NCBI GenBank assembly: GCA_963978545.1
Contig: OZ021729.1
Coordinates: 11,106,001 to 11,170,000 of the forward strand
Length of the DNA stretch: 64,000 nucleotides
Direction of reading: 5' to 3'
Source: Linyphia triangularis
Taxonomy: Eukaryota; Arthropoda; Arachnida; Araneae; Linyphiidae
The position numbers were made by a program, and so were the translations under genes. The notes under the pieces were generated by a model, which saw nothing but the letters and a program-made list of their open reading frames with translations, did no database searches and had not been told where the DNA came from. Numbering within the stretch: the stretch's first letter is position 1; each line of letters starts with the position of its first letter. Shown here piece by piece: positions 1-9,960 of this stretch.

Positions 1-1738
1 CATGAAAGGGGAAACTAATTGAACTCAAAATCTGTTCATGAAAGGGGAAACTAATTGAACTCAAAATCTGTTCACGAAAGGGGAAACTAATTGAACTCAA
101 AATCTGCTCATGAAAGGGGAAACTAATTGAACTCAAAATCTGTTCACGAAAGGGGAAACTAATTGAACTCAAAATCTGCTCATGAACAGGGAAACTAATT
201 GAACTCAAAATCTGTTCATGAAAGGGGAAACTAATTGAACTCAAAATCTGTTCATGAAAGGGGAAGGAAACTAATTGAACTCAAAATCTGTTCACGAAAG
301 GGGAAACTAATTGAACTCAAAATCTGCTCATGAAAGGGGAAACTAATTGAACTCAAAATCTGTTCATGAAAGGGGAAACTAATTGAACTCAAAATCTGTT
401 CACGAAAGGGGAAACTAATTGAACTCAAAATCTGTTCATGAAAGGGGAAACTAATTGAACTCAAAATCTGTTCACGAAAGGGGAAACTAATTGAACTCAA
501 AATCTGCTCATGAAAGGAGAAACTAATTGAACTCAAAATCTGTTCATGAAAGGGGAAACTAATTGAACTCAAAATCTGTTCATGAAAGGGGAAACTAATT
601 GAACTCAAAATCTGCTCATGAAAGGGGAAACTAATTTAACTCAAAATCTGCTCATGAAAGGGAAAACTAATTTAACTCAAAATCTGCTCATGAAAGGGGA
701 AACTAATTGAACTCAAAATCTGTTCATGAAAGGGGAAACTAATTGAACTCAAAATCTGCTCACGAAAGGGGAAACTAATTGAACTCAAAATCTGTTCATG
801 AAAGGGGAAACTAATTGAACTCAAAATCTGTTCATGAAAGGGGAAACTAATTGAACTCAAAATCTGTTCATGAAAGGGGAAACTAATTGAACTCAAAATC
901 TGTTTATGAAAGGGGAAACTAATTGAACTCAAAATCTGTTCATGAAAGGGGAAACTAATTGAACTCAAAATCTGCTCATGAAAGGGGAAACTAATTGAAC
1001 TCAAAATCTGTTTATGAAAGGGGAAACTAATTGAACTCAAAATCTGCTCATGAAAGGGGAAACTAATTGAACTCAAAATCTGCTCATGAAAGGGGAAACT
1101 AATTGAACTCAAAATCTGTTCATGAAAGGGGAAACTAATTGAACTCAAAATCTGCTCATGAAAGGGGAAACTAATTGAACTCAAAATCTGTTCATGAAAG
1201 GGGAAACTAATTGAACTCAAAATCTGTTCACGAAAGGGGAAACTAATTGAACTCAAAATCTGCTCATGAAAGGGGAAACTAATTGAACTCAAAATCTGCT
1301 CATGAAAGGGGAAACTAATTGAACTCAAAATCTGTTCACGAAAGGGGAAACTAATTGAACTCAAAATCTGTTCATGAAAGGGGAAACTAATTGAACTCAA
1401 AATCTGTTCACGAAAGGGGAAACTAATTGAACTCAAAATCTGTTCATGAAAGGGGAAACTAATTGAACTCAAAATCTGCTCATGAAAGGGGAAACTAATT
1501 GAACTCAAAATATGTTCATGAAAGGGGAAACTAATTGAACTCAAAATCTGTTCACGAAAGGGGAAACTAATTGAACTCAAAATCTGCTCATGAAAGGGGA
1601 AACTAATTGAACTCAAAATATGTTCATGAAAGGGGAAACTAATTGAACTCAAAATCTGTTTATGAAAGGGGAAACTAATTGAACTCAAAATATGTTCATG
1701 AAAGGGGAAGGAAACTAATTGAACTCAAAATCTGTTCA
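1..1738. repeat. 36-bp minisatellite array (about 48 units)
   Basis: A 36-bp unit (catgaaaggggaaactaatt plus 16 further bases) repeats without a break from the first base, so the array extends left of the window. Units differ mainly at a few sites (tgttcatg, tgttcacg, tgctcatg, tgtttatg). Because 36 is a multiple of three, the minus strand stays open over 252-608 and 672-1688 and reads as a 12-residue repeat (SSISFPFHEQIL). I see no sign that this is translated. Two units carry the same 4-base insertion (ggggaaggaaac), near 258-270 and 1703-1715. Confidence 0.97.
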
Positions 1739-1740
1739 AT

Positions 1741-2013
1741 GAGACAAAAGTGTGTCCTTTAATTTAATTTCAATGCCATTGTTTATAAATATAGTTGTAT
1801 AGCTTAAAACCAGCATCAAATTTAACCAGAGAGAACTAAACAGTCGTTTATTATCTAATACTAATAAACTCCAAGTTTAACGGATTACGGATGTTGTTGC
1901 AGACCTTAATTTTTGTTTAATTAATTTCTTTTGATTAATTAAAACATTATAATGATTCGTTAAGATTCAGATATTTGTTTGAAATAAATAAAGGAAACAT
2001 AATAATATACTTG
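1741..2013. other. AT-rich spacer
   Basis: AT-rich sequence between the minisatellite and the first Helentron-like copy. I see no gene or repeat in it. Confidence 0.5.
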
Positions 2014-2084
2014 TTACTTTCAATTACCCATATGTATACGTAGGGTAATGAAAGTATAGTATTTGGTCAAAAAAATAAAATAAT

Positions 2085-2119
<35 letters not shown>

Positions 2120-2797
2120 TTTCACTTCTTCACATTTTGGAACATCCTGATTTCAAACAAAGTGATCTAGATTTTTTTTTTGTCTTTGTGTATGTGTGTA
2201 GGTGGTCAGCATAATTCCAGAACAAATTGACCTACGATGTTCAAATTTAGTGTGCGGGTTGGTAATGGTACAGGTACCTACCATTAAGGTTTTTGTCAAA
2301 GTCAAAATCACGCATGCGCAACAGATAGCTGCCATTGAAAAAACATGTGTTTCCGTAATTGCTACAAAAACCCGGCTCCAACGATTTTGTTCAAAATCGC
2401 TGTGGTAATGTCTCTGAAGGCGTTCGAAACATTCCCACCTCCGAAATTCTCACAAAAATGCTATAAAAGCGTAAAAAGTTGAAACACGAGTGCCTTTAAC
2501 ACAGAGCTCTCTGTCCTTGAGCATAGTCCAACAACGATTGATTTTCGTGCGTTTTACGCACAGGCAAGTACAATGTGATGTGTCTATCAAATATGCTTAC
2601 CAATTTTGCCTTTTTTTTTTTTTTTTTTTGCTCATGTTAAGATTAATACCAAAAATATCGCCAAACTGGGCATTTTTTATTTAAATGAGAGAAAATAAGA
2701 AAATGGTAAGTAACACCACGTTAAATTTTACTTCAATGACCAATATTAAATAGTATAATTGAAAGGTTGAAAGCTGTACGATGTTTCATACCCTTAG
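2014..2797 (+). mobile_element. Helentron-like non-autonomous element, copy HL1
   Basis: First of eight copies of one family. The left end is ttactttcaattaccca followed by a hairpin (ATTACCC...GGGTAAT). The body contains 'ggtcagcataa...cgaacaaattgacctacgatgttcaaattt'-type sequence and the right end is taattgaaag...gatgttccacaccccTAG. The left ctttcaatta and right taattgaaag are inverted, giving subterminal inverted repeats; the right end is close to CTAG. This layout, with hairpin, subterminal repeats and an internal microsatellite, resembles Drosophila DINE-1/INE-1 (Helentron group). The class assignment is inference; the family itself is seen directly. A (TTTA)n tract lies at 2080-2121. Confidence 0.75.
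2080..2121. repeat. (TTTA)n microsatellite
   Basis: About ten ttta units inside copy HL1, just after the left hairpin. Confidence 0.95.
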
Positions 2798-3202
2798 TTT
2801 TTTAATCGAATGATTACTTACAGAATAACACTTATTTAACTAATTATCTAGGGCTCAAGTTGAATATAACTTCGTGTGAAATTGGTGTTATATTTTAAAG
2901 CACTTGTATCAAATATAGTACATACTATTGGGTTCCCTTTTACTGGTTATCAATATCTTGCTTTTATAATGATTGTTTCTAGCACCATAAGTAATATTTT
3001 TGGAAAAAATCTATGAAAATCTACATACAACCGAGATGTAGTTTATTTAACATCTTCATATACAATTTCTTTCCAGTCTCGAAAACAATATGCGTACTCT
3101 AGGCAGTATTTCTTTTGAACATACACTGCATTTCAATCGACAAAATAAAATCTGTACAAGTAGTCCTCAGTGACATAATGGTATACTCTGATTTTGCAGA
3201 AG

Positions 3203-3233
<31 letters not shown>

Positions 3234-3647
3234 GGCGGAAACCGTTCCTCACACAATTTGAAAATTAAAAAAAAAAAAAATAATAATTGTTTGTGATTAA
3301 GATTAGGATACAGGAAATAAATAATTGAAAGAATTATATTTTTTAAATAAATCTACAAGATTTTATGTATAAAATATAAGTACCCCAAAAGTATAGGGCA
3401 TAATATTTAATTTCTTATAATTTTAAATGAGGTGATCAAAGTGAAGAAAGGTTGATTCTTTTGCTATTGTTTAAAAACAAGTACGACCGTTTCAAAGTAT
3501 TGTATGAGATAGTGTTGCTTTGAAGTATATCAAAACTTACATCTAATATCATACTCATACCCTAAACTTTTTTTTTTTAAAAATCACTATTCTTTACTTC
3601 TGAATTGCACATATTACACGTTATACAGAGCTATATTATACTGTTAC
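2798..3647. other. AT-rich stretch without recognised gene
   Basis: Contains an A-run of about 28 at 3203-3230 and a shorter one near 3269. These could be an old retroposon tail, but nothing upstream is recognisable. Confidence 0.4.
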
Positions 3648-3651
3648 GAAT

Positions 3652-4579
3652 TTCTGAATACTTGTAAATATTTCGGAGTATTAATTACCTAAAAAGGAAA
3701 ATGTATGTACATTTCGCATAAGGCAGTGCAAGAGTTTACCTTTACTTCGCTTTCCTGCAATGCGTCTCTTAATGCTTGAAAACGAGTTTTACAGAAATAA
3801 TGCTGGAAAACGAGTTTTACAAGGAGAAGGCCATTTAACATTATAGTTAATGGCAATCTCGCCAAGTTGGCGATGGTTTTGGCGACACATTTTGGTCGCC
3901 AAATTTGGCGAGAAATTACCAATTGTTACCAATCTTGGCGACCATTTGGCGACATTTTCGGTCCCCATGCATCTGTATAGGGCTTTTTGACTGCGATCTG
4001 GAAAATTCTCCAAATTTATATCTCTAGAAGATTCGCCTTCCTATACTAAACTTCAACTTAACTAGACATCACTTAGACGGTAGATCGTCACAGTGCTCAT
4101 AGGTATTTAAACCATTTTGGCGGCGTGAAAGCATAATGTTCGCCAAACCACAACTCTATAGAGAACAAAATGCTATAAGGTTTGGCGAGAATTATGTCTT
4201 CACTCCGCCAAAATGGATTAAATACCTATGAGCACTGTGACAATCTACCGTCTAAGTGATGTCTAGTTAAGTTGAAGTTTAGTATATATAAAGCCTAAGA
4301 GAGCGAGTAATGGAGAGAATTGTGTTGAGTTAGTTGTCTCTCAGCGAGCATTCAGAGTAGTGAACTGTATTGCATTGTCTTGTGCGAAGATTTTAGCAGT
4401 TGTGTATCTAGTTTTTAACTGCTGTTTGTGCTCCATTGTTGTGTAAAGAGCTGTATTGAGTCTATTAGAACGGGAAGTTCTGGAGTTGTAAAAGAATCTG
4501 CGAAGAGTTATATCGGAATAAATTTCTTCAAGCTTTAATCTGCTTTGACTTCAAGTCTTTCGAACCCATCCACGCAACA
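3652..4579 (+). mobile_element. Solo LTR, probably Ty3/Gypsy-like, with nested MITE
   Basis: The segment begins TGTTACGAATTTC and ends CCACGCAACA, so it has the TGT...ACA ends of an LTR. It is flanked by the 4-bp direct repeat ATAC (3648-3651 and 4580-4583), a length typical of Gypsy-type integration. Inside are a TATA box (tatataaagcc, about 4283-4294) and a polyadenylation signal AATAAA at 4517-4522, in the expected U3-R-U5 order. No internal region or second LTR follows, so this is a solo LTR left by LTR-LTR recombination. A 245-bp MITE (4042-4286) interrupts U3 beside the TATA box. U3 also holds a cluster of TTGGCGA motifs (3857-3957) and a 27-bp tandem duplication (gaaaacgagttttaca, 3778-3822). 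Confidence 0.7.
4042..4286. mobile_element. Fold-back MITE, 245 bp, copy 1
   Basis: Left arm TACTAAACTTCAACTTAACT continues for about 80 bp (…AGACATCACTTAGACGG…CATTTTGGCGG) and returns as its reverse complement at the right end. The short centre (ttcgccaaaccacaactctatagag...) is unique. TA at both edges fits a TA target duplication. A second copy of identical length is at 9716-9960. No coding capacity. Confidence 0.9.
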
Positions 4580-4583
4580 ATAC

Positions 4584-4889
4584 TTTTCCAGAATTCAGAA
4601 AGCTGTGGTCTGGCGTTTCCTAACACAATTCTATCTAAATTGGTGAAGTAGATTAAAAATTATGAGATTGTCCCTTTTCACGGCATATCCTTAATTTCAG
4701 TTCCATCACCACAAAACACTGGAATAAAATCATTTTTCTGATAATCTGGATTGATCAATATACCTATAGGAAAAAAAACATGTTCAAATGAGTTCAGTAT
4801 ATCTCAAGTTAAGATCATGCCCCTTTAGGTGTGGAGAAAGGGAATGGGGTGAAATCTCATGCAGCTAGTGATCTTCCTCCTATTTTGGG
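4584..4889. other. Spacer without recognised feature
   Basis: Nothing recognised between the solo LTR and the tRNA-like repeats. Confidence 0.4.
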
Positions 4890-5160
4890 CCTGCTTGTCG
4901 ACTGTGGGGTTAGTAATCTGGCCTCGCAGGACAAAGGTGCCCGGTTCGAATCCTGTGTTCGGCATGTATCTTCGTTGAGGTTTGGAATTGGGGGTTAAGC
5001 TGTAGGTCCCAGCCTAATCAGGCCATCTTTGTTCATGATTGGTTGCTTTGTACGCTCCACGATTGTTTTTTTTTTATGCACAATGATGGCTAAGGCCAAG
5101 ACCAACAGCTTAACGTGGATTCCGAACAACAACGAGCATGCATGCTTAACCAGGTGTGGT
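4890..5160. mobile_element. SINE-B, two joined fragments in opposite orientation
   Basis: SINE-B is a second tRNA-derived family: a head with GGGGTTAG and the B-box GGTTCGAATCC, then a body 'GGCATG...TTCG...GGTT(T/C)GGAAT...TTAAGCTGTAGGTCC'. The plus-strand copy (about 4890-5050) is followed directly by a minus-strand 3' part (about 5073-5160: acagcttaacgtggattccg). Better copies at 36190 and 36743 have a tRNA-Ala(CGC)-like anticodon loop (TTCGCAT). The tRNA identity is inference. Confidence 0.7.
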
Positions 5161-5470
5161 GGTCTCGTGTACAAATGACAGACACAACACCTAGACACTA
5201 GTGGTCACTTTTGCCTAGTGTTTAGAGCTCCTGTCTAATGATCTAGGTATTTTTGGTTCGTCTCCCCATTAGCGCATATATCTACATTGGTGACTACTGG
5301 ACAGCATAATCATGTTGCCATCTATCGGCGCCTTCTGAAAATACTGCACGACTTCCACACTAACACCAACTCAGCCAGCAATTTCTGGCGACTCACTGCC
5401 ACACGCAACGCACTCAACTCACACGCAAGCAACTCAATCGTTCGCCCCTTCGCGACTCACTAGGAAGGGG
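5160..5470 (+). mobile_element. tRNA-like repeat C, copy 1
   Basis: Starts ggtctcgtgtacaaatgac and carries a B-box-like GGTTCGTCTCC near 5262, followed by a GC-richer body ending gactcactaggaaggggct. The first ~130 bp recur at 5471-5600. Probably a third tRNA-derived SINE family; only these two copies are seen. Confidence 0.5.
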
Positions 5471-5600
5471 CTATGTTGTGGTCTCGTTTACAAATGACAG
5501 ATACAACACATAGACACTAGTGGTTATTTTTGCCTAGGGTTTAGAGCGCCTGTCTACTGATCAAGGGTCCCTGGTTCGACTCCCTGTTAGCCCACACCGC
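5471..5600 (+). mobile_element. tRNA-like repeat C, copy 2 (head only)
   Basis: A direct repeat of the first ~130 bp of the preceding element, with a better B-box (CTGGTTCGACTCC). The body is missing where SINE-B sequence begins. Confidence 0.5.
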
Positions 5601-5698
5601 TACACATGGATTCGAACCCCACACCTTTGGTATGTGAATCCAGAGCGTTAACCACACATCCATTAGGTGTCATTGTGCATGAAAGTAGGTCGTTGAGT
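5601..5698. mobile_element. SINE-B fragments, rearranged
   Basis: A minus-oriented head (gattcgaaccccacaccttt...gcgttaaccacacatccat) joins a plus-oriented tail (cattgtgcatgaaagtaggtcgttgag). The retrotransposon relic starts at the junction. Confidence 0.6.
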
Positions 5699-6343
5699 TC
5701 TTCTTCTGTCTTCAGAAGCGAACTGATTGCCATTGAAGCAGGACTGAGGGTTATTATAGCGGAAAGGAGCTCAGGTGAGGTATGGATACTATCGGACAGT
5801 AAGAGCTCAATCCAACGTCTAAGTGACTGGAGTACTGCGGGAGACAGGACTGGTGTTTCTATTCTTAACATGCTGAAACAGATATCCATATCCCGAACAA
5901 TTCACCTGCAATGGATCTCCTCACATGTAGATGTCCATGGCAATGAGGTAGCCGATTGCCTAGCAAAGGAAGGCGCCCCAGCACCCTTCCCGGTCTGGAC
6001 TTTCCCGGAGGCCTATTCGATCAAGAAAAACAGGGCTAAATTGGAATGGATAATCCCTCCGGCAAATGGTTCGTACAGGAGAAAGAGTCCTGGAGGTTCT
6101 CTTGGCCTCACCTGTGACCGAAAGGATCAGACGGCTTTGTCCTGATTCGCCAGCGGACATCTAAAGACCCTTACTTTTCAAGGAAAACTCAAGATTTTTC
6201 CAATTTGCGGAAAATGCGCTACAGAAATGGCCTCCCCAGACCAAATTTTGGACTGCCTTCAGCTTTCTTGGGAAGATCTGGCCAAGGAGCCCTTGAGAGT
6301 TTTGGACTTTTTGCGTGTTTTTAACCTCATGGAATTTGTCTAG
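5699..6343 (+). pseudogene. Non-LTR retrotransposon ORF2 tail: RNase H domain and C-terminus, with an in-frame stop
   Basis: The frame holds the RNase H signature in order: FRSELIAIEAGL (the E of the active site), WILSDSKSSIQRL (the DS motif), then HLQWISSHVDVHGNEVADCL with the later D. This domain normally trails the reverse transcriptase in Jockey/I-type LINEs and cuts RNA in RNA-DNA hybrids. In the same frame, after an in-frame TGA at 6143-6145, the C-terminus continues: FASGHLKTLTF, a cysteine motif CGKCATEMASPDQILDC, and FLRVFNLMEFV, stopping at TAG 6341-6343. The TGA is plausibly a decayed CGA arginine codon. The usual H before ILDC is Q here. Endonuclease and reverse transcriptase are absent, so this is a 5'-truncated dead copy. 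The upstream part of the frame (5606-5698) is SINE-B sequence, not retrotransposon. Confidence 0.85.
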
Positions 6344-6360
6344 CTGTCGCTAGCTTTCAG

Positions 6361-6391
<31 letters not shown>

Positions 6392-6392
6392 T
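6344..6392 (+). mobile_element. 3' UTR and poly-A tail of the LINE relic
   Basis: A very short 3' UTR after TAG ends in a run of about 25 A (to about 6391), marking the 3' end of the truncated insertion. Confidence 0.8.
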
Positions 6393-6579
6393 CAACTAAT
6401 TATATTATTTTGGAAATAATGTGTGAAAATTTTCATCACGTTAGACACTATCATAATAGTTTATTTTTCATAAAGGTAAGTTTTTGAATTGGCTCGCCTG
6501 CATTTTAAATACTCCGCCGAAAGAAAAAAAATATAATCTCGATTTCTAAAGAACCGGAACCCATTTCTTCATTTGCCTC

Positions 6580-7240
6580 TCAAGTTTCAAAATGGCGGAA
6601 GAAACCCCAGCAGTCCCAAGTTGAGATCGAACTTCTTTTTTTTTTACTTAACCATATCCGTCACGGGTCCTGGGGAGTGGGGTAGAGGGGGGGGGGTGTC
6701 ATAAAGATGAAAGTTGGCGGAGAAGAAAGAGCGGAGAAGAAACATGCTCAAGTTATACCAAAAAAGGATATATATTGATCTCACAGAAGAGATGAAAGTA
6801 GCGGTCCGATGCTCAACTTTTAGTGTGCTTTCACTTTTCTCGCGGCGTTGAATGGGAATGCGACTTTTTTGTGGCGAGAAAGAAAGAGGTTTTTGTATTA
6901 AGTCACGTTTTTATGCGAATTCTTTATTCGTTTGGGTCTTGGCGTGTGTTTTGGCGGTTTATGCCGGAGATGGAACATGAAGTGACAGTTCTCAATACAC
7001 TGAATTTGAATATGCTAGTAAAAGTGCTTTTGTGGGTATGGGCTGCAATATGTAAACAAAGACTGGTTGTTTGGGGGGGGGGGGGGCTTTTATGGGGTTT
7101 GTTTGCTGAAGAAGTGTCGGATAAGGTTTGATTAGATTTGTGGGAGGAAGTGTGTTGTTTGTGAGTTTCTTTGGAATGAAATTAAATGTTGTCACGTTGT
7201 TGTTTTCTGATTCAGGCAAGGAGTTGGAAATATATTTGTC
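6580..7240 (+). other. GT-skewed island with promoter-like left edge
   Basis: From about 6820 to 7230 the plus strand is very rich in G and T, with a 14-base G run at 7073-7086. Upstream near 6590 is CAAAATGGCGGAAG, which resembles a YY1 site and also starts a 10-codon frame (MAEETPAVPS). No splice-confirmed exon is visible. Interpretation as a transcription-linked region is inference. The 102-codon frame at 6823-7131 has a low-complexity, skew-driven composition and I do not call it. Confidence 0.3.
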
Positions 7241-7387
7241 TACGTGTTAAAATGAAAGTAATGAATTTGAAATCTAATTTACAAACTCGAGAAAAAGCTT
7301 TTGATGAAAGGTTATACACTTTGATAATTAACGTTGACTGCCTATTATAATAGGCATAAGTTTTCTTGTGGCTTTTAGGCTTTTAAC

Positions 7388-8050
7388 GTGTTTACCCTTT
7401 GCGCTCGAGCGGCGCCTCTCAGGCACCACATGTAGACCGCGTGCTTGCGGGTTCGAGTCCCGTGTTAGGCATGGGTGTTTGTAAATGTATGTTGGCTTGT
7501 CTAATGACGAATGTTTCGGCGCATTATAGCCCTCGTGTTGCTGACGGCGCCAGATAATCTGAAAACAACAACCTCAGGCACCACATGATTGGATGCCGCA
7601 ACACGAGAAGACTACTAGGTTTGATGCGGCAATTCAATGCAAGGCCAATGACTGTGTTTAGTTTCTATGAAGTGAATGCTTAACCTCAAACCGAACCAAA
7701 AATGCCTCGAAATATCTCAAGTTGCTGGTCCCTACGCTCGAAAAAAGGCTCAAGTGCAAAGGGTTGAAATCAATTTTTAAGAAGGTACCAACTTCCGATA
7801 TAAAGCCTAAGTTAACCCTTTGCAATCGAGGGCTTTTTGCGTGGAGGTACCAGCAACTTGAGACGTTTCGCGACATTTTTTATTTGGTCCGCGGTTACGG
7901 ATCCGCTTCATAGAAAATAAACACAGTCATTGGCCTTGCATTGAATTTCCTCATCAAATCTAGTGGTCCTATTGAGTTGCAGCATCCAATCATGTGCCGT
8001 CCAATTAATCGTCCGTCATGTTCAGGGATCGCTCGAGTGCAATGGGTTCA
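7388..8050. mobile_element. TTAA-type fold-back element, two inverted MITE units, with nested SINE
   Basis: Outer ends are ACCCTTTGCGCTCGAGCGG (from about 7392) and the near-complement CGCTCGAGTGCAATGGGTT (to about 8048). The arms continue inward (accacatgattggatgccgcaac at 7579, gttgcagcatccaatcatgt at 7976). Two inner ends of the same type (ctcaagtgcaaagggtt near 7752; ttaaccctttgcaatcgag near 7813) show two short MITEs head to head. TTTA/TTCA outside the ends suggest a decayed TTAA target, as in piggyBac-type MITEs. Confidence 0.7.
7433..7572 (+). mobile_element. SINE-A, 5'-truncated
   Basis: SINE-A is the main SINE here. Consensus: a tRNA head GCCGACCAAACGGTATAGTG (A-box TAGTGGTTAGCG) ... 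GGTTGCGGGTTCGAGTCCCG (B-box GGTTCGAGTCC), a body 'GGCATGGGTGTTTGTAAATG...GGCTTGTCTAATGACGAATG...CGTGTTGCTGACGGCGCCAG', and an (AACC)n tail instead of poly-A. The anticodon region GCTTCTAG resembles tRNA-Arg(TCT) (inference). This copy lacks the A-box and is flanked by the 15-bp repeat CTCAGGCACCACATG (7418-7432, 7573-7587). Confidence 0.95.
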
Positions 8051-8290
8051 TTCAGTTTGATGCTTTCTTATAATCCAGTCAGTCTAACAAAGATACATAA
8101 AATAAATTTTTCCATTGAAGTTTAAAGTGTGGTTTTGCTGGGTTTTAAGTATTATTTAATGTTCGATAAAATTATAAAACATATTATTAATCATTACATA
8201 TCTTTTACGTATCAGTACGTAATGATACGTACATAATATTCTAAACATAATATCAAAATAATTAGCATCGGAAACTGTTTGTTTTTTTAG

Positions 8291-8654
8291 TTCTTTGTAT
8301 TAACTACGATTTTGTTTGTCAATTGAGGCGGAATCTGTGGAGGCCTACTATCTCCCTTGCTATCATTCAATCACTCTGAAACTTGGCAGATAGATTCGAT
8401 GTCGAAGGCAATGCTTTGTATCGAGTTTTCGTCTTTACGGAATACTAATAAACCAACTTAGCGTACAAATTCACGTTCATTTTTAATAAATAAATTTTGA
8501 AACGTAGTTTGCAGCACATTTTGCTAATAGAAATGTTTTTTTAAAATTAAATGCAAACACTAAGAACACTCTGTTTACAGAATAACTAATATAAAAATTG
8601 GCAATGCATATAAAGTATTTATAATAAAAACTTTGTTTCTAAAGGTTATATTAC
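8291..8654 (+). mobile_element. Repeat E, copy 1
   Basis: Repeat E is an unclassified ~500-bp family recognised by 'tgaaacttggcagatagatt', 'ttgaaacgtagtttgcagca' and the end 'aaaaattggcaatgcatata...gggttatatta'. No TIRs, tRNA boxes or coding frame are seen. This copy lacks part of the middle. Confidence 0.7.
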
Positions 8655-8906
8655 TTATAATGAATTCCTTGTTCGGTTTTGCTTTTAATTTGTGCAATTC
8701 TTTTTTCAACAATTGGTAAGGTCATAGTAAGATTTTCAAACTGTTTTCTAACGTATGTCCATAAATAAAAAAGAAAAATACTAACAAAAAACTTAAATAG
8801 TAAATAAATTCGAAAATGGTATTCTGCAACGTTAAATCCATAATGTTAATCAATAATCAATCTTAAATTCATGTTAACATTCCACCCATAGACTACGAAT
8901 TAAAAA

Positions 8907-9512
8907 CTAATTGTGTGGAACATTGCACAACTTTCAATTATACTACAATACTGACGTGGATTTGTGTCATCTACCGTATTTATATTTTCCTCATTCATAT
9001 AGTAGAAATGGTCAGATAGGCGATATTTTTATCGACAAATCTTACATTTGCCTTTCTTGTAAGTGAAACGAAGCAAAAAGGAAAAAACGATCGTTGATGA
9101 GGTATGCATAAGGAAAGGGAGCTTTGTGTTATAGACATTCGTTTTTCAACTTTTTACGCCATTAAAGCATTTTTACGAGATTTTCGGAGGCGGGGATGTT
9201 TAGAACACATTAAGAAGCATTACCACAGCAATTTTGAACAAATCGTTAGAGCCTTTTCTTAGCAATTACTGAAAAACATGATTTTTTCAATGGCAACTAT
9301 CCTATGTGCATGCGTGATTTTGACGAAAACTTTAATAGTAGGTCCTTGTGCCATCACCAACCTGCACACCAAATTTTAACATCATAGGTCATTTTGTTCG
9401 GGAGTTTTGCTGACCACGTACACACAGACCGATATTTTTTCTAGATCATTTTTTTCTTTAAATCAGGATGTTCCAAAACGTGGACCTTCAACATCATTAC
9501 CTTCAAGGGGTA
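8907..9512 (-). mobile_element. Helentron-like element, copy HL2
   Basis: On the minus strand it ends ...caatgttccacacaattag (plus: ctaattgtgtggaacattgc). The body includes tgctgaccacgtacacacag and catgcgtgattttgacgaaa. The hairpin end near 9490-9512 is decayed. Confidence 0.75.
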
Positions 9513-9715
9513 ACTAGCTGTGTGGCCCCACGCTGCTGGGGACCCTTTGAAAGACATCTATCGGTTCTGTGTTACATAGACTAGGTATTTCTTCGGAATC
9601 ATTGCTGTTTGAGACCAGCTTTCGATATACTATAACAGATGCATGTTTTTGTTAATTTTGTAATAGCGCTCTATCTCACTATTCACTCAATACTGTTAGT
9701 GCAGCCGTGATGCCC

Positions 9716-9960
9716 TATACTAAACTTCAACTTAACTAGACATCACTTAGAAGGTAGATCGTCACAGTGCTCATAGGTATTTAATCCATTTTGGCGGCGT
9801 GATAGCATAATGTTCGCTAAACCACAACCCTATAGAGAACAAAAGGCTCTAAGGTTTGGCGAGAATTATGTCTTCAATCCGCCAAAATGGATTAAATACC
9901 TATGAGCACTGTGACGATCTACCGTCTAAGTGATGTCTAGTTAAGTTGAAGTTTAGTATA
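9716..9960. mobile_element. Fold-back MITE, 245 bp, copy 2
   Basis: Same family and length as 4042-4286, with a few substitutions (acttagaaggtaga; gtgatagcat). Flanked by TA on both sides. Confidence 0.9.

Noticed and set aside
252..1688. Long minus-strand open frames of a 12-residue repeat
   Set aside because: Created by a 36-bp tandem repeat with period divisible by three; no start context, no unique sequence, no domain.
6823..7131. 102-codon plus-strand frame
   Set aside because: Valine/tryptophan-rich composition follows the GT skew and the G14 run; no motif or splice support.
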